The notes beneath the pieces are model-generated. The model did no database searches. It was not told the DNA's origin and saw nothing but the letters and a program-made list of their open reading frames with translations. The position numbers were made by a program, and so were the translations under genes. Below, piece after piece: positions 8,969 to 17,909 of a DNA stretch of 55,793 bases (position 1 is its first letter; every line of letters begins with the position of its first letter). Origin of the DNA: a bacterium (GTDB taxonomy: Bacteria; Armatimonadota; Zipacnadia; Zipacnadales; Zipacnadaceae). The DNA lies in NCBI GenBank assembly GCA_030602615.1, contig JAUVZM010000011.1:1-55793 (forward strand). The letters are read 5' to 3'.

Positions 8969-10625
8969 TCATACAACAACAGCTTTTCGGCAGATTATTG
9001 TGCTGACAGCGGCAGCCCTGCTAGTAGCGTTGGCTTGGCCGGCGGTGGCGGCCCCGACTGCCAAGATTACAGCGATCGTGCTCAATGTGACCCATCGCCC
9101 GGCGGGGCAGGACAGTTTTGTGACGAGCCAGGTGGGCACGCAGCTTGCCGTGGATAGCCGTGTGCGTACCGGTCGGCGCTCGAAGTGCGAGATAAAGTTC
9201 CCCAACGGCACGGTGGTGCGCATGGCGCCGCGCAGCGAGCTGGTTATCAAGTCGGTGACCGGCCGGCAGGTGAAGCTGCTCAGCGGGCAGGTTCTGGCTA
9301 ACGTGGTGAAGGGCAGCGGTGCCCAGGTTGAGGGCGCAGTGGCGACCGCCGCGGTCCGCGGCACGCAGATGCTGTTCCAGGGCCCGACCGCGCCCGAGGT
9401 CTATCCGCCCCGCGAGCGGGAGCAGGTATCCGTCTGGGACGGCGAGGCGGTATTCAGCACTGACGTCGGTAGTACCACGGTCGGCCACCAGCAGCAGTCC
9501 GGGGTTGGCACCAGCGGAGCGCCCGGCCCGGCCTCTCCGTCATGGCCATCTAGTTTTCCTACTGGCGCGCTGACGCCGTGGTGGGAGGGCATAAAGGGTG
9601 GTACCGCTGTTCAGTCAACTCCCGGTACCACGGCGGGCACTGACTTCAAGCAGCAGGTAATTGGCTCCGGGCAGGCCGACCTGACGGCAGGGGCGATTAC
9701 CCCGCCAACCGGTGCCATCGAGGTAATTGTCGAGGGCGCGGGCTCGGCCGCTGCCTCTGGCTCTGGCGGAGCTGCTGGCTTGCTGCTGGCGGCTGCCCCG
9801 CAGGCCTTCGGCTCTTTGCAGTCGCAGCCGGCTTCAGCGTTCGGACGCAACTTCTATGGCCCGCGCAGCCGACTTGATGTCTATGGGCTGCTGTGCAACG
9901 GCGGCTCGTTTGGTGGAATGCGGGCGCGAGCCAGTGGCATCTGGGGCAATGATCTGTACCTGGAGGTGGGCGGACAGATCAACAGTGACCTGAGCGAAGA
10001 GTGGCATACGACCCTGAGCGAAGGCTTTGGTCTGTGGCGGGCGGGTGAATTTGATATCATTGCCGGACGGCAGCACTATCTGCAGGGGCCGGTGAACAAC
10101 TGTAGCCTCGGCTCGCTGTTCAGCTACACAACTTTCGATGGTGCGCGCCTGCGCTACAAGGGGCGCAATGCTACCGTGGATTTGGCCTGGATAGACAGCT
10201 ATGATCGGGTGATCGTCGCAGGTGGCGAGGGTGGAGGAGCTCTGGGTAGGCTCAGCCTGCCCCTGTATGGCGGGCAGATAGGGTTCAACTACTTCCACGA
10301 ACGGGGCGTGGGTGACGGCGAGAGTGTGGATGTATCGTATCCGGTCCGGCCCGGCTACCTGGACTTCTATGCCGAGGTCGGCGAAGATGCGGCGGATAAC
10401 AGGCTGACGACCTGCGGCTTCTACTTCCCCAATACGTATCAGACGCTGGGGCTGGATCTGTTTGTTGAGTATGCCGAGCGCGACGGCTACGATCCGATGT
10501 GGTCGGCGGTCGGCTACCAGGAGATGGACAAGGGCTGGACCGGCGTCTTTGCGGTGCGGCGAATACAGGGCGGCGATTGGGATGGCGCGGTCGGCGCCTT
10601 CAAGCGCTTCGGCAACTTGGATTAA
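8961..10625 (+). CDS. FecR-domain protein fused to a predicted outer-membrane beta-barrel
   Basis: A 554-residue exported protein. Residues 1-30 form a Sec signal peptide ending in AVAA. A FecR domain occupies about 60-145 (SRVRTGRRSKCEI, PNGTVVRMAPRSEL, AAVRGTQ). A Gly/Pro/Ser/Thr-rich linker follows to about 300. The last 250 residues are alternating aromatic/polar strands with short turns (VYGLLCNGG, LEVGGQIN, FDIIAGRQHYL, LDFYAEVGE, LFVEYAER), as in porin-like barrels, and the protein ends near VGAFKRFGNLD. FecR domains often sit beside CHASE2 proteins, consistent with a shared envelope-signalling role. The barrel call is by eye and no named family was recognised there. Confidence 0.7.
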   Translation: MNSHTTTAFRQIIVLTAAALLVALAWPAVAAPTAKITAIVLNVTHRPAGQDSFVTSQVGTQLAVDSRVRTGRRSKCEIKFPNGTVVRMAPRSELVIKSVTGRQVKLLSGQVLANVVKGSGAQVEGAVATAAVRGTQMLFQGPTAPEVYPPREREQVSVWDGEAVFSTDVGSTTVGHQQQSGVGTSGAPGPASPSWPSSFPTGALTPWWEGIKGGTAVQSTPGTTAGTDFKQQVIGSGQADLTAGAITPPTGAIEVIVEGAGSAAASGSGGAAGLLLAAAPQAFGSLQSQPASAFGRNFYGPRSRLDVYGLLCNGGSFGGMRARASGIWGNDLYLEVGGQINSDLSEEWHTTLSEGFGLWRAGEFDIIAGRQHYLQGPVNNCSLGSLFSYTTFDGARLRYKGRNATVDLAWIDSYDRVIVAGGEGGGALGRLSLPLYGGQIGFNYFHERGVGDGESVDVSYPVRPGYLDFYAEVGEDAADNRLTTCGFYFPNTYQTLGLDLFVEYAERDGYDPMWSAVGYQEMDKGWTGVFAVRRIQGGDWDGAVGAFKRFGNLD

Positions 10626-10665
10626 TATCGGCATTGGATCGGTGCTAAGGAGGGTTAGAGGAAAG

Positions 10666-12450
10666 ATGCAGCGTGCAGAGCTTACGTTAATAGTTGTGGC
10701 TGCAGTCATTGCTGTGGTGATAGCTGGCTGTGGCGGAGGCTCAGGCTCCAGCGCGACCGGAGAGATCTCAGTTACTGTGGTGTTTCCCGAGCAGTCGCAG
10801 CCAGCCGGCCCGGCTCCTCAGGAGATGCCTGAGGCGACTAACAGTGTGCGCATCCAGGTGATTCCGTTCAAGCCCGGCGACGGCAACGGCATCATAGTAG
10901 GCGGCGAGCCAGGAGCCAGCCGGGGCGGAGTCGTGCCGCCGGCCCCTGCCCAACCGATTGTGCCGGATCTGGTCATAACACGGGATCCGGATAGCACCCA
11001 GGTGGGGGGCACCGTCAGGGGTGTACCCCCCGGCGACTATCTGGTGCGGGCTTTGGCTTATGAATCGGATGACGGTACTGGGCAGGTGATTGCTGAGGCC
11101 ATGGCGCCGGTGACGGTAGCAGCCGAGCAGACCTCCCTGGTCCACCTGGTGACGGAGGCACTGGTTGTATTGGTTGAGGTTATGCCCAGTGAATTGATGC
11201 TGATGCGCTATGCCCAAACCCAGCTTGTCGCGACCTGCTACGACGCCGATCACAATATAGTGATAGGCAATCTGCAATGGAGCAGCGACGATCCGAGCGT
11301 GGCCTCAGTGAATCCCAGTACCGGCTGGGTTGCCGGCCAGAACATCGGCACTTGCACCGTCACTGCCGAGGAGTTGGGCAGTGGTGTTGAAGGCAGTTGC
11401 GAGGTGACAGTCTACGGCGATGTTGCTTCGGCTCTGGTCGGAGAGTGGCTGCTCATTGACGAAGAAGAAGGGGCCTTGCCCGCGGCAGTGCCCGGGCAGG
11501 TGACCAAGCTGTCAATCGAGAGCGACGGGCAGAGCGAGCTATGGGTAGGCTCGGAGGAGATATGGGCCACAGGGCAGATTCAAGCCGCCAGTGGGTCGGG
11601 CAGTATGATCTGGACGGAGGCGTGCCAGGTGCCACCTCCGCCGGAGCTGCCGCCACTCGATGTGGAGATTTCCTTCACCTACATTGTGGCGGGCGGGCAG
11701 CTTACTATGGTGAGCCAGGAGCCGGTGAGAACTGCGCAGGGCACGGTCCAGATAACCCGGATGTTCGTGAAGTTGACCGCCGGCCCGCCGAGTGCCGTTG
11801 TCGGTGCGTGGTTCGGGGCTCCCTATGACCAACCTCCTGGTGAGTGGGACAGCCGTGTATTCATGCTGATGGAGGTGGACAGTAGCGGGCTGCTGGAGTC
11901 GACTGATTACTACGTGGATGGCTTGGACCAGCAAGTTGCCGAGCCCCAGTCGGGGTCGTGCTTTGGTGCTGAGGCCGGGGATCATCTACTGCTGGAACTG
12001 GAGATGAGCCCCGTGGAGCTCAAGCACATGCACTATGTCAGCGATTCGCCGTGGCCCAAACTGCTGACTTTGGAGGACCCATACGCAGGGGAAAGCTCGG
12101 TTTTTGCCCAGCGCCACCCGGGGCTGGATCCGGACCTCGTAGGCGGTTGGTTCGTGTTGGAGGAGGGTACGGAGATGTACATAAATCCTGACGGAACCTA
12201 CTCTATCGAGTACTACGGGGAAGTAATCGAGAGCGGCACTATTGCCTCTTACTACGCCTGCGGGCCTCCCGCCGATGACTTTGACGGTTGGGCAGTCTTC
12301 CATTCTACCGGTGGTTACATACCGGGGCAAGTCGGGGCACCGGTCCTGTACTGGGGTTATGAGGTGGGGCCCGGGATCGTAACGCTGTACGGATTCTATC
12401 TGGGTAGCCCGTACGTGATCACTCTGTCTCCCATTGCCGCGCTCACTTGA
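10666..12450 (+). CDS. Lipoprotein with a Big2-type Ig-like domain
   Basis: A 594-residue predicted lipoprotein. A hydrophobic signal ends in the lipobox VIAGC (Cys22), followed by a Gly/Ser spacer. Residues about 170-255 form a bacterial Ig-like Big2 domain (WSSDDPSVASVNPSTGWV... GTCTVTA). The remaining C-terminal portion contains two or three repeated lipocalin-like segments of the type LVGEWLLIDEE, VVGAWFGAPYD and LVGGWFVLEEG, each starting with a (L/V)VGxW motif, suggesting a repeated beta-sandwich or barrel unit. AAGGAGG lies upstream of the ATG at 10666. It is the third gene of the CHASE2-FecR unit, 40 bases after the FecR gene, and probably acts on the same surface. No specific function was recognised. 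Confidence 0.75.
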   Translation: MQRAELTLIVVAAVIAVVIAGCGGGSGSSATGEISVTVVFPEQSQPAGPAPQEMPEATNSVRIQVIPFKPGDGNGIIVGGEPGASRGGVVPPAPAQPIVPDLVITRDPDSTQVGGTVRGVPPGDYLVRALAYESDDGTGQVIAEAMAPVTVAAEQTSLVHLVTEALVVLVEVMPSELMLMRYAQTQLVATCYDADHNIVIGNLQWSSDDPSVASVNPSTGWVAGQNIGTCTVTAEELGSGVEGSCEVTVYGDVASALVGEWLLIDEEEGALPAAVPGQVTKLSIESDGQSELWVGSEEIWATGQIQAASGSGSMIWTEACQVPPPPELPPLDVEISFTYIVAGGQLTMVSQEPVRTAQGTVQITRMFVKLTAGPPSAVVGAWFGAPYDQPPGEWDSRVFMLMEVDSSGLLESTDYYVDGLDQQVAEPQSGSCFGAEAGDHLLLELEMSPVELKHMHYVSDSPWPKLLTLEDPYAGESSVFAQRHPGLDPDLVGGWFVLEEGTEMYINPDGTYSIEYYGEVIESGTIASYYACGPPADDFDGWAVFHSTGGYIPGQVGAPVLYWGYEVGPGIVTLYGFYLGSPYVITLSPIAALT

Positions 12451-12477
12451 GCCTGTGTGCCCAGCTTGGCCGCTGGC

Positions 12478-13263
12478 TTAGGCGTTGATTTCTTCCCGCA
12501 CCGCCAGGATATGGTCCAGGGTATCTGGCGTCGGCCCCGTTGGAGCGTACTCCAGGCCGATGAAGCCGGTGTAGCCGGCCTCGTCAATCGCAGCCAGCAC
12601 GTTGGCGTAGTTGATCTCCCCGGTGCCCGGTTCGTGACGGCCCGGGACGTCAGCAGTGTGGAAATGGCCGATCAGTCCGATGTGAGAGGTAATGGTGGCG
12701 ATGAGGTTGCCCTCGGTGATCTGCTGGTGATAGATGTCATAGAGCAGCTTCACCGCGGGGCTTTGTACCTGCTCGACGATCTCGAAGCCCTCCAGGCTGG
12801 ATGTCAGGAAATACCCGGGATGGTCAACCAGGATATTGAGCGGCTCGAGGACGAGCGTGACGTCGGCTTCTTCGGCCAGAGGTGCTGCCGTCTTCAGGCA
12901 GGCGACCACACCGGCGTGGGCGCGGTTGCGGTTGATGTTGATTGGTATAGGTGTAGCAATGTTTGTAGTGCAGATCAGGGTCTTACAGCCCACGGTCTGC
13001 GCGGCGGCGATCGCCTGCTGGGTAGCGTCAGCAAATCTGTCAGCCAGGCTGTAATCGAGCATCCCCTCGGGCGCATCTACGATCATTGCTGCCACTGGTA
13101 GATCAGTATTCTGGCAGGCGCTGGCTACCGCGTCCAGGTCCTTGTTGGAGTAACTCCAGAACTCGACACCGTCCAGGCCAGCCTCGGCTGCCGCTGGGAT
13201 GCGCTGGCTGAACTCGTCAATCTCCGGGAACAGCATCTCAATGCAAGCGGAGAGCTTTATCAC
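12478..13263 (-). CDS. Hydroxypyruvate isomerase-like TIM-barrel protein
   Basis: A 261-residue protein of the xylose-isomerase-like / AP endonuclease 2 TIM-barrel superfamily, closest by eye to hydroxypyruvate isomerase (Hyi). It shows the N-terminal KLSACIEMLF strand, LVLEPLN with a metal-ligand Glu, GLIGHFHTADVPGRHEPGTGE with the His/Asp/Glu metal residues, and GFIGLEYAP with the final Glu. It would interconvert a small ketose/aldose pair, but the substrate is uncertain. The start is a GTG at 13261-13263 with GGGAGG about 8 bases upstream. In the minus direction it follows the sugar kinase at 16256-17692, from which it is separated by the VIT-vWA gene and repeats. Confidence 0.8.
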   Translation of the reverse strand: MIKLSACIEMLFPEIDEFSQRIPAAAEAGLDGVEFWSYSNKDLDAVASACQNTDLPVAAMIVDAPEGMLDYSLADRFADATQQAIAAAQTVGCKTLICTTNIATPIPININRNRAHAGVVACLKTAAPLAEEADVTLVLEPLNILVDHPGYFLTSSLEGFEIVEQVQSPAVKLLYDIYHQQITEGNLIATITSHIGLIGHFHTADVPGRHEPGTGEINYANVLAAIDEAGYTGFIGLEYAPTGPTPDTLDHILAVREEINA

Positions 13264-13317
13264 GTTACTACCTCCCTGTGGATTTGCTATGACGCCAGTT
13301 TCTGCGCCAGGCGTTGG

Positions 13318-13390
13318 GTGACCTTCCCCCTCGCAGCCGCGAGCTTCTCAGTTCGGCCTGCTGGTGCCGACTACCCTATGGCTGGCCTGC
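13318..13390 (+). repeat. 73-bp direct repeat, copy 1 (left of the VIT-vWA gene)
   Basis: Copy 1 matches 16226-16298 at 66 of 73 positions in the same orientation; similarity stops at both ends. Read on the minus strand it encodes a version of the last residues of the sugar kinase (VVGTSRPN then stop), so it looks like a duplicate of that gene's 3' end plus about 30 bases downstream. It lies in the non-coding leader of the VIT-vWA gene. Confidence 0.85.
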
Positions 13391-13512
13391 CTCTGCCTCC
13401 GGCTTACCTCGTCGAATGGAACAAATCTGGCCTCGTTTTTGTCAAACGATATAGAGGGTGGCGACCCTCGCTGACAAAGGCTACGATGATTGTGGGAAGG
13501 GAGACGATTTCA

Positions 13513-16128
13513 GTGATCAGGACAGCGAAAGAGAGTGCTACGGTGGCAACGATTCTGGCGCTGGTGTGTATGGGCGGGGGGTTGGTGTGGCTGCAACAGG
13601 GAGCAACTGCGCCAGCGGAGGCGATGGAGGCGCGGCCTACACCCGGCTCGCTGGCAGTGGTTAACGAAGAGGGCGAGGTGGTCGGTATGTGCCCGCTGAA
13701 GCACACCGATGTGCGCACCGAGATTTCCGGCTTCGTCGCCCGTGTGGAAGTCACCCAGCAGTTCCACAATCCCTACGACGAGAAGATTGAGGCAGTCTAC
13801 ACCTTCCCGCTGTCGCAGAAGGCGGCGGTAGACGACATGCTGATGAAGGTCGGCGACCGCGAGATTCGTGGGGAGATCAAGCGGCGCGAGGAGGCCCGCC
13901 GCATCTACGAGGCGGCCAAGCGAGCCGGTCACGTCGCCAGCCTGCTCGACCAGGAGCGGCCCAACATCTTCACCCAGTCGGTCGCGAACATTATGCCGGG
14001 GGAAAACGTGGACATTACGATCCGCTACGTGGAGGTGCTCAAGTTCGAGGATGGCTGGTTCGAGTTTTCCTTCCCGACGGTGGTCGGGCCGCGCTATATC
14101 CCCGGGGCACCGACGTCGAGGCAGCCCGAGGTCCCGCCGGAGCTTGAAGGCCAGGTAGTGCAACCAGACGTCCCCGAAGGCACCGGGGAGCCACAGGGTA
14201 CGGGCTGGTCGCCGGACACTGATCAGGTACCCGACGCCTCGCGCATCACGCCGCTGGTCACCGCGCCGGATACCCGCGTCGGCCACGATATTTCGATCAG
14301 CGTAGAGATTCATGCCGGTGCGCCGATCAGGGAGCTGGAGTCGAAGCTGCACGACATCAGCGCCGAGCATGACGGCGAGGTCGCGCACGTGCGGCTCAAG
14401 GAGAAGGCCACGATCCCCAACAAGGACTTCATCCTGCGCTACACGACCGCCTCGGAGGAGATCGAAGACGCGGTGCTGGTGCACGCCTCGGACCTGGGGC
14501 GCTTCTTCACGCTGATTCTGCAGCCGCCCGAGCGCGTCCGGCCCGAGCAAGTTACCCCCAAGGAGATGGTCTTCGTCCTGGACACCTCCGGGTCGATGCG
14601 CGGCGAGCCAATCGACAAGGCCAAACAGACGATGTTCCACTGCCTGGATAGCCTCGACCCCAGGGATACTTTCAACTTCATCACCTTTGCGGGCGCAACG
14701 CAGGTCATGTTCGACAAGCCAGTGCCAGCGAGCGAAAAGAATACTGAGAAGGCCCAGGAGTTCCTCGAGGGTCTCGAGGGTAGCGGCGGCACGGAAATGA
14801 TGACAGCGATTCGCGTGGCGCTGGCGCCTTCAGACTCGCAGGAACATCTGCGCATCGTCTGCTTCATGACAGACGGCTACGTTGGCAACGACATGGCGAT
14901 CATTGACGAGATCCAGCGCCATCCCAATGCCCGAATCTTCTCGTTCGGCATCGGCCAGTCGGTGAACCGCTTCCTGCTGGAGAACATGGCCAAAGCCGGA
15001 CGCGGGGAAGTGGATTACGTGACGCTGGGCACGCCTGGGGAAGAAGTAGCCGAGCGCTTCTACGAGCGGCTGCGCAACCCGGTGCTGACCGACATTGAGA
15101 TTGACTGGGGGGAGTTGCCCGTCACCGAGATTTATCCCCAGAGCATCTTAGACCTGTTCAGCAGCAAGCCGGTAGTGATATACGGTCAGGCCCGAAAGGC
15201 GGCGCGCGGCGAGATTGTACTGCGAGGCAAGGTCGCCGGCAGGCCCTTCGAGCGGGAGATCTTCGTCGCCTTGCCCGGCCGGGAGCCGGGCCACGAGGTG
15301 CTCGGTGCGCTGTGGGCGCGGCAGAAGATCGAGCACCTGATGAACCAGGACTGGGCCGGTATCCAGCGCGGCAGCCCCCGCACTGAAATCAAGGAAGAGA
15401 TCATTGACCTGGGCCTGAAGTTCCGGCTGGTCACCCAGTTCACCTCATTCGTAGCCGTTGAGTGGATGGTCATCACCGAGGGCGGCGAGGCGCGCACGGT
15501 CCCGGTGCCCGTGGCGATGCCCCAGGGCGTCACCTACGAGGGCGTGTTTGGTGAGCACAAGGCTGTTACCGCTCAGACTTCTTTCGGTATACCGTGGAAT
15601 GTAGGAGGCGGGTATGGCTGGTATGGGCATGGTGCAGGGGGGATGGCAGGACCGGCCGGCCCGCCAGCAGCTTCAGTGACAGCGGGTCTGCCAGGCCCGG
15701 CCGGCCCAGTGGCGTCCGATGAACTTGATTACCTGCAGGACGATGTCTGGGACCTGGCCGACCGGGTCACAGCGCTCGAAGCGGCTGAGGGACGGGAACT
15801 GACACCAGAGGAGAAGCGCAAAGTCATTCTGGAGTATTGCCTGGCCGGAGAACTACACGGCCTGGCTGAGAAGGTCGCCAGCGAAGGGCAGGACGGTAAT
15901 CTCACGATCGGCGACATTGAGGTCAAAGGCGGACTGGTCGAGGTCGCCATCTGGCTGACCGATGATTCTGAGGAGAACCTGGCCAAGCTCAAGGAGCTCG
16001 GCTTCCAGGTGCTGGGCCAGGCGAAGAGCGTAAAGATGCTAATCGGCAAGCTGGCGGTGGACAAGCTGGAAGAAGTCGCGGTGCTCGACTTCGTGCGCTT
16101 GGTCGAGCCGGCGCCTACCAGCGGATAG
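13513..16128 (+). CDS. Exported VIT and von Willebrand factor A domain protein
   Basis: An 871-residue protein from the GTG at 13513 (GGGAAGGGAG 8-10 bases upstream; an ATG at 13486 is the alternative). A signal peptide or anchor (SATVATILALVCMGGG) leads into a VIT domain (about 50-180), an Ig-like stretch, then a vWA domain (about 350-525) with the MIDAS motif DTSGS near 356. Near 696-735 is a Gly/Pro-rich, collagen-like stretch (AGPAGPPAA, GLPGPAGPV). The C-terminal 110 residues are a compact alpha/beta domain (LKELGFQVLGQAKSVKM). The layout resembles bacterial relatives of inter-alpha-trypsin inhibitor heavy chains, which are surface proteins. No LPXTG or PEP-CTERM tail is seen. It lies between two sugar genes and inside two 73-bp repeats. 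Confidence 0.88.
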   Translation: MIRTAKESATVATILALVCMGGGLVWLQQGATAPAEAMEARPTPGSLAVVNEEGEVVGMCPLKHTDVRTEISGFVARVEVTQQFHNPYDEKIEAVYTFPLSQKAAVDDMLMKVGDREIRGEIKRREEARRIYEAAKRAGHVASLLDQERPNIFTQSVANIMPGENVDITIRYVEVLKFEDGWFEFSFPTVVGPRYIPGAPTSRQPEVPPELEGQVVQPDVPEGTGEPQGTGWSPDTDQVPDASRITPLVTAPDTRVGHDISISVEIHAGAPIRELESKLHDISAEHDGEVAHVRLKEKATIPNKDFILRYTTASEEIEDAVLVHASDLGRFFTLILQPPERVRPEQVTPKEMVFVLDTSGSMRGEPIDKAKQTMFHCLDSLDPRDTFNFITFAGATQVMFDKPVPASEKNTEKAQEFLEGLEGSGGTEMMTAIRVALAPSDSQEHLRIVCFMTDGYVGNDMAIIDEIQRHPNARIFSFGIGQSVNRFLLENMAKAGRGEVDYVTLGTPGEEVAERFYERLRNPVLTDIEIDWGELPVTEIYPQSILDLFSSKPVVIYGQARKAARGEIVLRGKVAGRPFEREIFVALPGREPGHEVLGALWARQKIEHLMNQDWAGIQRGSPRTEIKEEIIDLGLKFRLVTQFTSFVAVEWMVITEGGEARTVPVPVAMPQGVTYEGVFGEHKAVTAQTSFGIPWNVGGGYGWYGHGAGGMAGPAGPPAASVTAGLPGPAGPVASDELDYLQDDVWDLADRVTALEAAEGRELTPEEKRKVILEYCLAGELHGLAEKVASEGQDGNLTIGDIEVKGGLVEVAIWLTDDSEENLAKLKELGFQVLGQAKSVKMLIGKLAVDKLEEVAVLDFVRLVEPAPTSG

Positions 16129-16225
16129 AGCTGATAGGTCCGTATCTGCCGAAGCACAAACAACAGGCGTCCGGCACAGCGGCGGCAACCGTGATATGAG
16201 TACGGGAGGCCTATTCTGTCGCCGT

Positions 16226-16298
16226 GTGACCTTCCCCATTGCAACCGCGAGCTTCTCAGTTCGGTCTGCTGGTGCCGACTACCTCACGGCTGGCCTGC
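16226..16298 (+). repeat. 73-bp direct repeat, copy 2 (right of the VIT-vWA gene)
   Basis: Direct repeat of 13318-13390 with seven mismatches, scattered and mostly changing codons in the plus frame, so it is not a conserved plus-strand peptide. Bases 16256-16298 are the 3' end of the minus-strand sugar kinase, including its stop codon; the other 30 bases are downstream of that gene. Confidence 0.85.
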
Positions 16299-17692
16299 TG
16301 AATATCCGAAAATTGGCCGGTGGCAACTGCCGCACACAGCGCCGCGCCTACCGCTGCTTCCTCCGTATAGATGGTCATCTGCAGAGGCAGGTCAAACGAA
16401 GCCGACAGAATATCAGCAAGCAGTTGGTTCTTGCGGATGGCGTTGCCGGAACCGACCAGTAGATCGTGGTCACCGAGGCCGGCTTGCTGCATGCGCTTAT
16501 ACAATATTTTGATCTGCTCGGCCAGTCCTTCCAGCAGGGCACGGGCCATATGACCGGGGGTGAAGTTGGCCGGGCTCATCCCCCGCCAGATGGCCCGCCG
16601 TTCGGGCTGCTGGCGCGAACCGGTAAAGAGCGGCTCACAGTGGAGTCCGTCGGCGCCGGGGGGAACCTCACTGGCCACTTGGTTAAGTACATCATATATG
16701 TCTGGCATATCGGCGAGGCCGAAGATATCTCGGCCAACTTGATAGAAAAAATCGCGCAGTAGCTGGTAGGAGCGCCCGCCACAAAGCCCGGCGCCTACCA
16801 GGAGGAAGCCGCTTCCCAAAGCGGGGCGCAGATCTAATCCCTCGGCCAATAGCAGTTGTTCAGTGAACGCGGAGATCTGGGCGCCGGTGCCGATGTTGAC
16901 CAGCACGCTGCGGTCGTAGTCAGCCACACTGCCGGCGAAGCTGGCCTGATTGTCGCCGCAGCCGTTGGCCACGGGCAGGCCTGCTGGCAGGCCAGTGCGA
17001 GTAGCGCTGGGTTCGGTGAGATTGCCGACGGCCTGGCAACCGGGCTGCACCGGCGGCAGATGTCTTGCACATAGCCCTAGGGCGGCGATAAGCTCGTCGT
17101 TCCACGCGTCTGCCATCACGTCAAAGAGGCCGGCGCTGGCCGCATTGGTTGAGTCCGTCACTGGCTGGCTGTCACACAAGCGACTGACCAGGTAGTCGGG
17201 AGCGAAGCAGGCTGTGGTGTCCGCTGGCAACAGGTCATTGTGCTTCAGCCAGAACAGAGTTGAGCCCATATAGCCGGTGGCGGGAGTGCAGCCGCTCTGC
17301 TCAAAGCCATCGCCGCCCAATTCCAGCATCTGCTGCAGGTAGGTCCTGTCTCCGGATACCTGTTCCTCGCAGCGTTGGTCCTGCCAGCCGATGAAGGGGC
17401 TTACCGGCTCGCTGGCCGCATCCAGCAGCACCATTCCGTGCATCTGCCCGGTGACGCCTAAGCCAGCGAGCGCATTAACCTCAATGTGTTCGGTGACAGT
17501 GCTGATGACCTGCAATGAAAGCTCAACCATCCGGTCAATATCCCATTCACTGCGGCCGGGGGACTTCTCGTCACCGGATAGTCTGCTGTCGTTGGGAATG
17601 CTGTGGCGGGCGATCACCTGCGCCGAATCAGTATCCAGCACCACTCCCGCGATGGTGGTGGTGCCCAGGTCTATTCCCAGGTATCTGCTCAT
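16256..17692 (-). CDS. FGGY-family carbohydrate kinase, sedoheptulokinase-like
   Basis: A 478-residue sugar kinase with the actin-like ATPase fold. N-terminal phosphate motif GIDLGTTT (6-13), substrate-side motifs GVTGQMHGM and WQDQRC, catalytic-base motif GCGDNQASF, and C-terminal adenosine motif LLVGSGNAIRKN. The MHG/WQDxRC pair, the NIGTGAQ stretch and the GAGLCGGRSY motif make it look more like sedoheptulokinase/D-xylulose-type kinases than glycerol kinase; the exact sugar is uncertain. The last 14 codons lie within the 73-bp repeat. Together with the isomerase-like gene it probably formed a minus-strand sugar-catabolic pair. Confidence 0.82.
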   Translation of the reverse strand: MSRYLGIDLGTTTIAGVVLDTDSAQVIARHSIPNDSRLSGDEKSPGRSEWDIDRMVELSLQVISTVTEHIEVNALAGLGVTGQMHGMVLLDAASEPVSPFIGWQDQRCEEQVSGDRTYLQQMLELGGDGFEQSGCTPATGYMGSTLFWLKHNDLLPADTTACFAPDYLVSRLCDSQPVTDSTNAASAGLFDVMADAWNDELIAALGLCARHLPPVQPGCQAVGNLTEPSATRTGLPAGLPVANGCGDNQASFAGSVADYDRSVLVNIGTGAQISAFTEQLLLAEGLDLRPALGSGFLLVGAGLCGGRSYQLLRDFFYQVGRDIFGLADMPDIYDVLNQVASEVPPGADGLHCEPLFTGSRQQPERRAIWRGMSPANFTPGHMARALLEGLAEQIKILYKRMQQAGLGDHDLLVGSGNAIRKNQLLADILSASFDLPLQMTIYTEEAAVGAALCAAVATGQFSDIQQASREVVGTSRPN

Positions 17693-17738
17693 CGCGCCTC
17701 AGCTCTACGCTTGGTAACGGTGATATGTGCATCTTCAT

Positions 17739-17751
17739 TTCCCTCAGGGAA
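17739..17751. promoter_or_regulatory. Small palindrome upstream of the sugar kinase
   Basis: TTCCCT-C-AGGGAA, a perfect 6+1+6 inverted repeat 47 bases upstream of the kinase ATG. A second imperfect pair (GGTC/GACC) lies near 17770. It could be an operator for a sugar-responsive regulator, but no regulator gene is adjacent and chance occurrence is possible. Confidence 0.25.
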
Positions 17752-17909
17752 TGAATTGACCTTCCTCAGGTCTGTTTGACCGAGGCTGTGCGTCAGAAAA
17801 GTGATGCTCCGGCAGCAACGCAGAACTGGGCAGGGAGGATTAGCTGGGGGAACGGCGAATGGTATGAATGGAATTCACCACTACACACCATTCGAACCAG
17901 GAGACACTG

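Noticed and set aside
7865-10709. Long open frames on the minus strand (246 and 291 codons) opposite the cyclase and FecR genes
   Set aside because: They are antisense to genes with clear domains, have no recognisable content or ribosome sites, and reflect GC-rich third positions.
13510-14640. A 376-codon minus-strand frame opposite the VIT-vWA gene
   Set aside because: Shadow of a well-supported gene; composition is typical of antisense reading and it has no start signal.
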